Positions 61,693-64,000 of a DNA stretch of 64,000 bases are shown here, one piece after another. This DNA comes from a virus. The notes beneath the pieces were generated by a model that made no database searches, had not been told where the DNA came from, and worked only from the letters and a program-made list of their open reading frames with translations. The stretch spans positions 62,001-126,000 of the IMG/VR virus record IMGVR_UViG_3300049846_000628. The stretch is one strand, 5' to 3'. Numbering within the stretch: position 1 is the first letter of the stretch; every line of letters begins with the position of its first letter. The position numbers and the translations under genes were made by a program.

Positions 61693-63615
61693 TTACGACC
61701 TCGTTAGTTCTCCGTTTGAATAGCTTGATCTATAAGAATCTTTAGTAAATACAACTCCAGATATATCATCACCAGAAGCAATTACGTCTTTAACCATATT
61801 TATTGTGCTTTTTGAAACATCAAATGAGACATAAAGATTCTTAAGTCCAATCACATCATTTGATTCTGGATATGCTTGAATTTCAATAATATCCCCAGAA
61901 AGGTCCGTTGATGTTATGTTAATTGATCCGATAAGGATCTCACCAGTCTCATAGTTAACAGTTCCTGCAGATTGAACAACTACTGATGTTTTTATCACAG
62001 ATGTTGTTCCATCTTCTGCAGTAACAGAGTATGGTTTTACGATTGAAATGATACCAGTCTTGAGATCTGAGTTGGGAGTATCTGTGAAGAAAACGGTATC
62101 TGATACTCCAAACAGATTAAATCCAGTTGATTTGATGTTATATCCAGATTCCTTTACGTGGAACTGATTACCAAAGCAAATTTCATATTGGGTTAGTCTA
62201 TTAATTTGTGCCTTTAAGTCTCTTCTGATTCTAACCTTTGTGATATTAGATGTGATTGCAGAATCAGTGTTATCAATAACTTGAAGTACTTTACTATACT
62301 TGAATCTACCACCAAACGCATTCAAGTTAGGTGATGCTGCATAAGTATTCAGAGAGTTGATTACTCTATTTCTGAGATCATCGACGGTTGATACTTGTGA
62401 GTAGTTATAGTAGATTGAAGAATCTACTTCCACATATAGCGTCTGTAGGTCAACAATTTGAGGTTCTATACCAGCGATTGTGTACTGTCTTAACTTATTT
62501 TGAATTTGCTGTTTATTAAACTCAGATACGTATGAACCATTTTTTGGTTTGATGCTGATTATAACTTTACCAAATTGAGGTGGATCTAATTCTTCTCCAC
62601 CAACAACGGAAACAGATTCAGTATCTGGATATATTTTTGTCTTTATAATCGCCTCATAATCTCTTCCAGTAACAGCTCTGTACTGAGAAGAATATATTCT
62701 TGGTGCAAAGTATCTAATCGAATCAATGTTCTCAATGTTAGATCCATTTTGAGATCTTTGATTTGTAGAAACTACAATAGTATTTGTTGGAATAATTGTA
62801 TTTCCTGAGGAAGCTTTCAGAGTTCCTGCGAAGGAGAATGAATTGACTCCATTACCATCCTCACCATCAGTCACAATGTATGTGACTGTGATTACAGATC
62901 CATTTTCTAATTTCTTACCAAACTTTCCATCACCAAATAAAATTTGATATTTTTCATCCTTGATTTCTTGAATCAGATAGATTTCAGAAGTACCGTCTAT
63001 ATCAAAAATATTATCAGCAACTGAATATTCTCTACCTAATCCAGTATCACTTAATCCTTTTACATATACAACAATTGTTGAAGTATCAATAAAAGAGTTA
63101 TCTAAGATAAATTTCTGATCTAATGATCCATCAACTACAAATTGTTTTCTTAAAAACGTTCCTTGCTTGATTCTAACGTTATTAAATGCTGCGATCCCGT
63201 TTACAACACTTGCAGAAACATTCTCTGGAGAAGAGAACACATAAGATGTATTTTCTGTGTTACCAGTGCATACTAGACCCGCCTGTAAGGTCAGTGTAGA
63301 AGTACTTACTGTAGTACTCACGTCAAATGAAACAACCGCCTCAGAGGCAATCCTGGAGCGTGGTACGTACCCAATATTTCTTGCTAGAGAAACAACATTC
63401 TCTCTCAGAGTTGCAGAATCTAAGAAAGATTCGTTTACAACTAAGTTAGAGTTAAATGCTGTAATATAAGTGTTATATGCTAGAGTGTCGATTAAAACTG
63501 AGAAGTTAGATCCTTCAAAATCAAAGTCGGTGAATGTAGAATTCGCACGTAAATAATCTTTAATTGAAGCTTTAATCTGATCAAAGTCTAGATTGGAAAA
63601 CTTAGTAAAAGGCAT
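61693..63615 (-). CDS. 6: Baseplate wedge protein gp6
   Basis: gp6 builds the ring that links the wedges, and carries the Baseplate_J-like domain. It has 640 residues (T4: 660). The start MPFTKFSNLDFDQIKASIKD, then FEGSNFSVLIDTLAYNTYIT and RENVVSLARNIGYVPRSR are strongly conserved in T4-like phages. RAVTGRDYEAIIKTKIYPDT and GKVIISIKPKNGSYVSEFNK belong to the central domain. It is one base from gp25 and one from the giant gene, forming a wedge operon. Confidence 0.96.
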   Translation of the reverse strand: MPFTKFSNLDFDQIKASIKDYLRANSTFTDFDFEGSNFSVLIDTLAYNTYITAFNSNLVVNESFLDSATLRENVVSLARNIGYVPRSRIASEAVVSFDVSTTVSTSTLTLQAGLVCTGNTENTSYVFSSPENVSASVVNGIAAFNNVRIKQGTFLRKQFVVDGSLDQKFILDNSFIDTSTIVVYVKGLSDTGLGREYSVADNIFDIDGTSEIYLIQEIKDEKYQILFGDGKFGKKLENGSVITVTYIVTDGEDGNGVNSFSFAGTLKASSGNTIIPTNTIVVSTNQRSQNGSNIENIDSIRYFAPRIYSSQYRAVTGRDYEAIIKTKIYPDTESVSVVGGEELDPPQFGKVIISIKPKNGSYVSEFNKQQIQNKLRQYTIAGIEPQIVDLQTLYVEVDSSIYYNYSQVSTVDDLRNRVINSLNTYAASPNLNAFGGRFKYSKVLQVIDNTDSAITSNITKVRIRRDLKAQINRLTQYEICFGNQFHVKESGYNIKSTGFNLFGVSDTVFFTDTPNSDLKTGIISIVKPYSVTAEDGTTSVIKTSVVVQSAGTVNYETGEILIGSINITSTDLSGDIIEIQAYPESNDVIGLKNLYVSFDVSKSTINMVKDVIASGDDISGVVFTKDSYRSSYSNGELTRS

Positions 63616-63616
63616 T

Positions 63617-64000
63617 TTATCTTGTTGCCTCTAGAATGAATGAATATTGCTGTGATGGAATTTCTTGTCCGATGATGTTATAGAATATTGTAACTTCAAA
63701 CGCATTTTCATCAGGATTTGGATCAACATTCACTCGAACACTATTCACTCTTGGTTCAAAATTTTGAATAGTATTGATAATTTGATCTCTTATGACGCCA
63801 GCAGTACCATAATCAACAAAATCAAATAAACTTGAACGAACTTTTGACCCAAGAACAGAGTTAAAAAACCTTTCTGTAGGAATAGTTTCTACTAAATTGC
63901 GTATTGAACGCATAATAGCACGTTCATTATTCAAAACAGGCAGATCCTTTGTAACGGGATGTGGTTCAAAGGATAAACTAATATCTTTAAATGATCTAGA
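63617..64000 (-). CDS. 25: Baseplate wedge protein gp25 (start outside window)
   Basis: gp25 is the lysozyme-like wedge protein at the inner baseplate, needed to start sheath assembly. The frame is open to the window edge, giving 127 residues; T4 gp25 has 132, so only a few N-terminal residues are missing. It reads SRSFKDISLSFEPHPVTKDL near the cut end, then NNERAIMRSIRNLVETIPTE and FFNSVLGSKVRSSLFDFVD. The EIPR-like motif of the family corresponds to FEPRVNSVRVNVDPN. It precedes gp6 as expected. Confidence 0.96.
   Translation of the reverse strand, partial: SRSFKDISLSFEPHPVTKDLPVLNNERAIMRSIRNLVETIPTERFFNSVLGSKVRSSLFDFVDYGTAGVIRDQIINTIQNFEPRVNSVRVNVDPNPDENAFEVTIFYNIIGQEIPSQQYSFILEATR

Noticed and set aside
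1-64000. tRNA genes, rRNA, insertion sequences, phage attachment sites, photosynthesis genes
   Set aside because: None was recognised; intergenic gaps are mostly under 60 bases and all longer ones are explained by small genes, promoters or terminators.

Overview
The window is a 64 kb internal piece of a T4-like (tailed, contractile) cyanophage genome. It is AT-rich, and every gene I accept lies on the minus strand, so genes are transcribed from high to low coordinates. The T4 core gene order is clear: gp25, gp6, gp8, gp13-gp23, uvsY, uvsW, gp55, gp47/gp46, gp45, gp44, gp62, regA, gp43, uvsX. Several genes place it among phages of marine Synechococcus/Prochlorococcus rather than enteric T-evens: a CobS-type AAA+ ATPase with a VWA partner, an Hsp20 chaperone, a DUF3110 protein, a DUF3310 protein, short gp62 and gp55, and two giant repeat-rich virion proteins. 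No photosynthesis gene, tRNA, CRISPR array or transposon was seen in this window.

Layout in transcription order. (1) 64000-22900, virion morphogenesis: baseplate wedge (gp25, gp6, a 3971-aa giant at the gp7 position, gp8), a 2398-aa DUF4815-type protein, small tail proteins, neck (gp13, gp14), sheath terminator gp15, terminase gp16/gp17 with three unrecognised proteins between them, sheath gp18, tube gp19, portal gp20, prohead core, protease gp21, scaffold gp22 and capsid gp23. (2) 22850-15600, recombination and late control: a gp3-position tail protein, UvsY, UvsW, a small SGE/NP/PW-family protein, late sigma factor gp55, an endonuclease-VII-like HNH enzyme, gp47 and gp46 with DUF3110 between them. 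(3) 15740-10500: two basic proteins with possible capsid-targeting N-termini, then the VWA/metallopeptidase protein, a 54-aa DxDxDG protein and the CobS-like ATPase. (4) 10465-1, replication: DUF3310, clamp gp45, a HExxH protein, a small conserved protein, a GIY-YIG endonuclease, clamp-loader ATPase gp44, an HTH-like protein, a possible restriction endonuclease next to a Dam-type methylase, gp62, RegA, Hsp20, two more SGE/NP/PW-family proteins, DNA polymerase gp43 and UvsX (cut by the window edge).

Regulation can be read directly. Late promoters (TATAAATA and one- or two-base variants) precede gp22, gp20, gp18, gp8, the capsid-associated candidates and other genes. Sigma70-like early promoters with 17-bp spacing precede gp55, the DUF3310/gp45 operon and the gp43/uvsX operon. 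U-tract terminators close many units, and early -10 boxes often abut them. At uvsW and both homing-type endonucleases a late promoter sits inside or beside a hairpin that would occlude the start site in long transcripts but is lost from late transcripts, like the known gating of T4 I-TevI and lysozyme. Other notable points are a Dam plus PD-(D/E)XK gene pair, three paralogues of one small protein family, and dispersed beta-repeat modules shared by gp14, gp8 and both giants.
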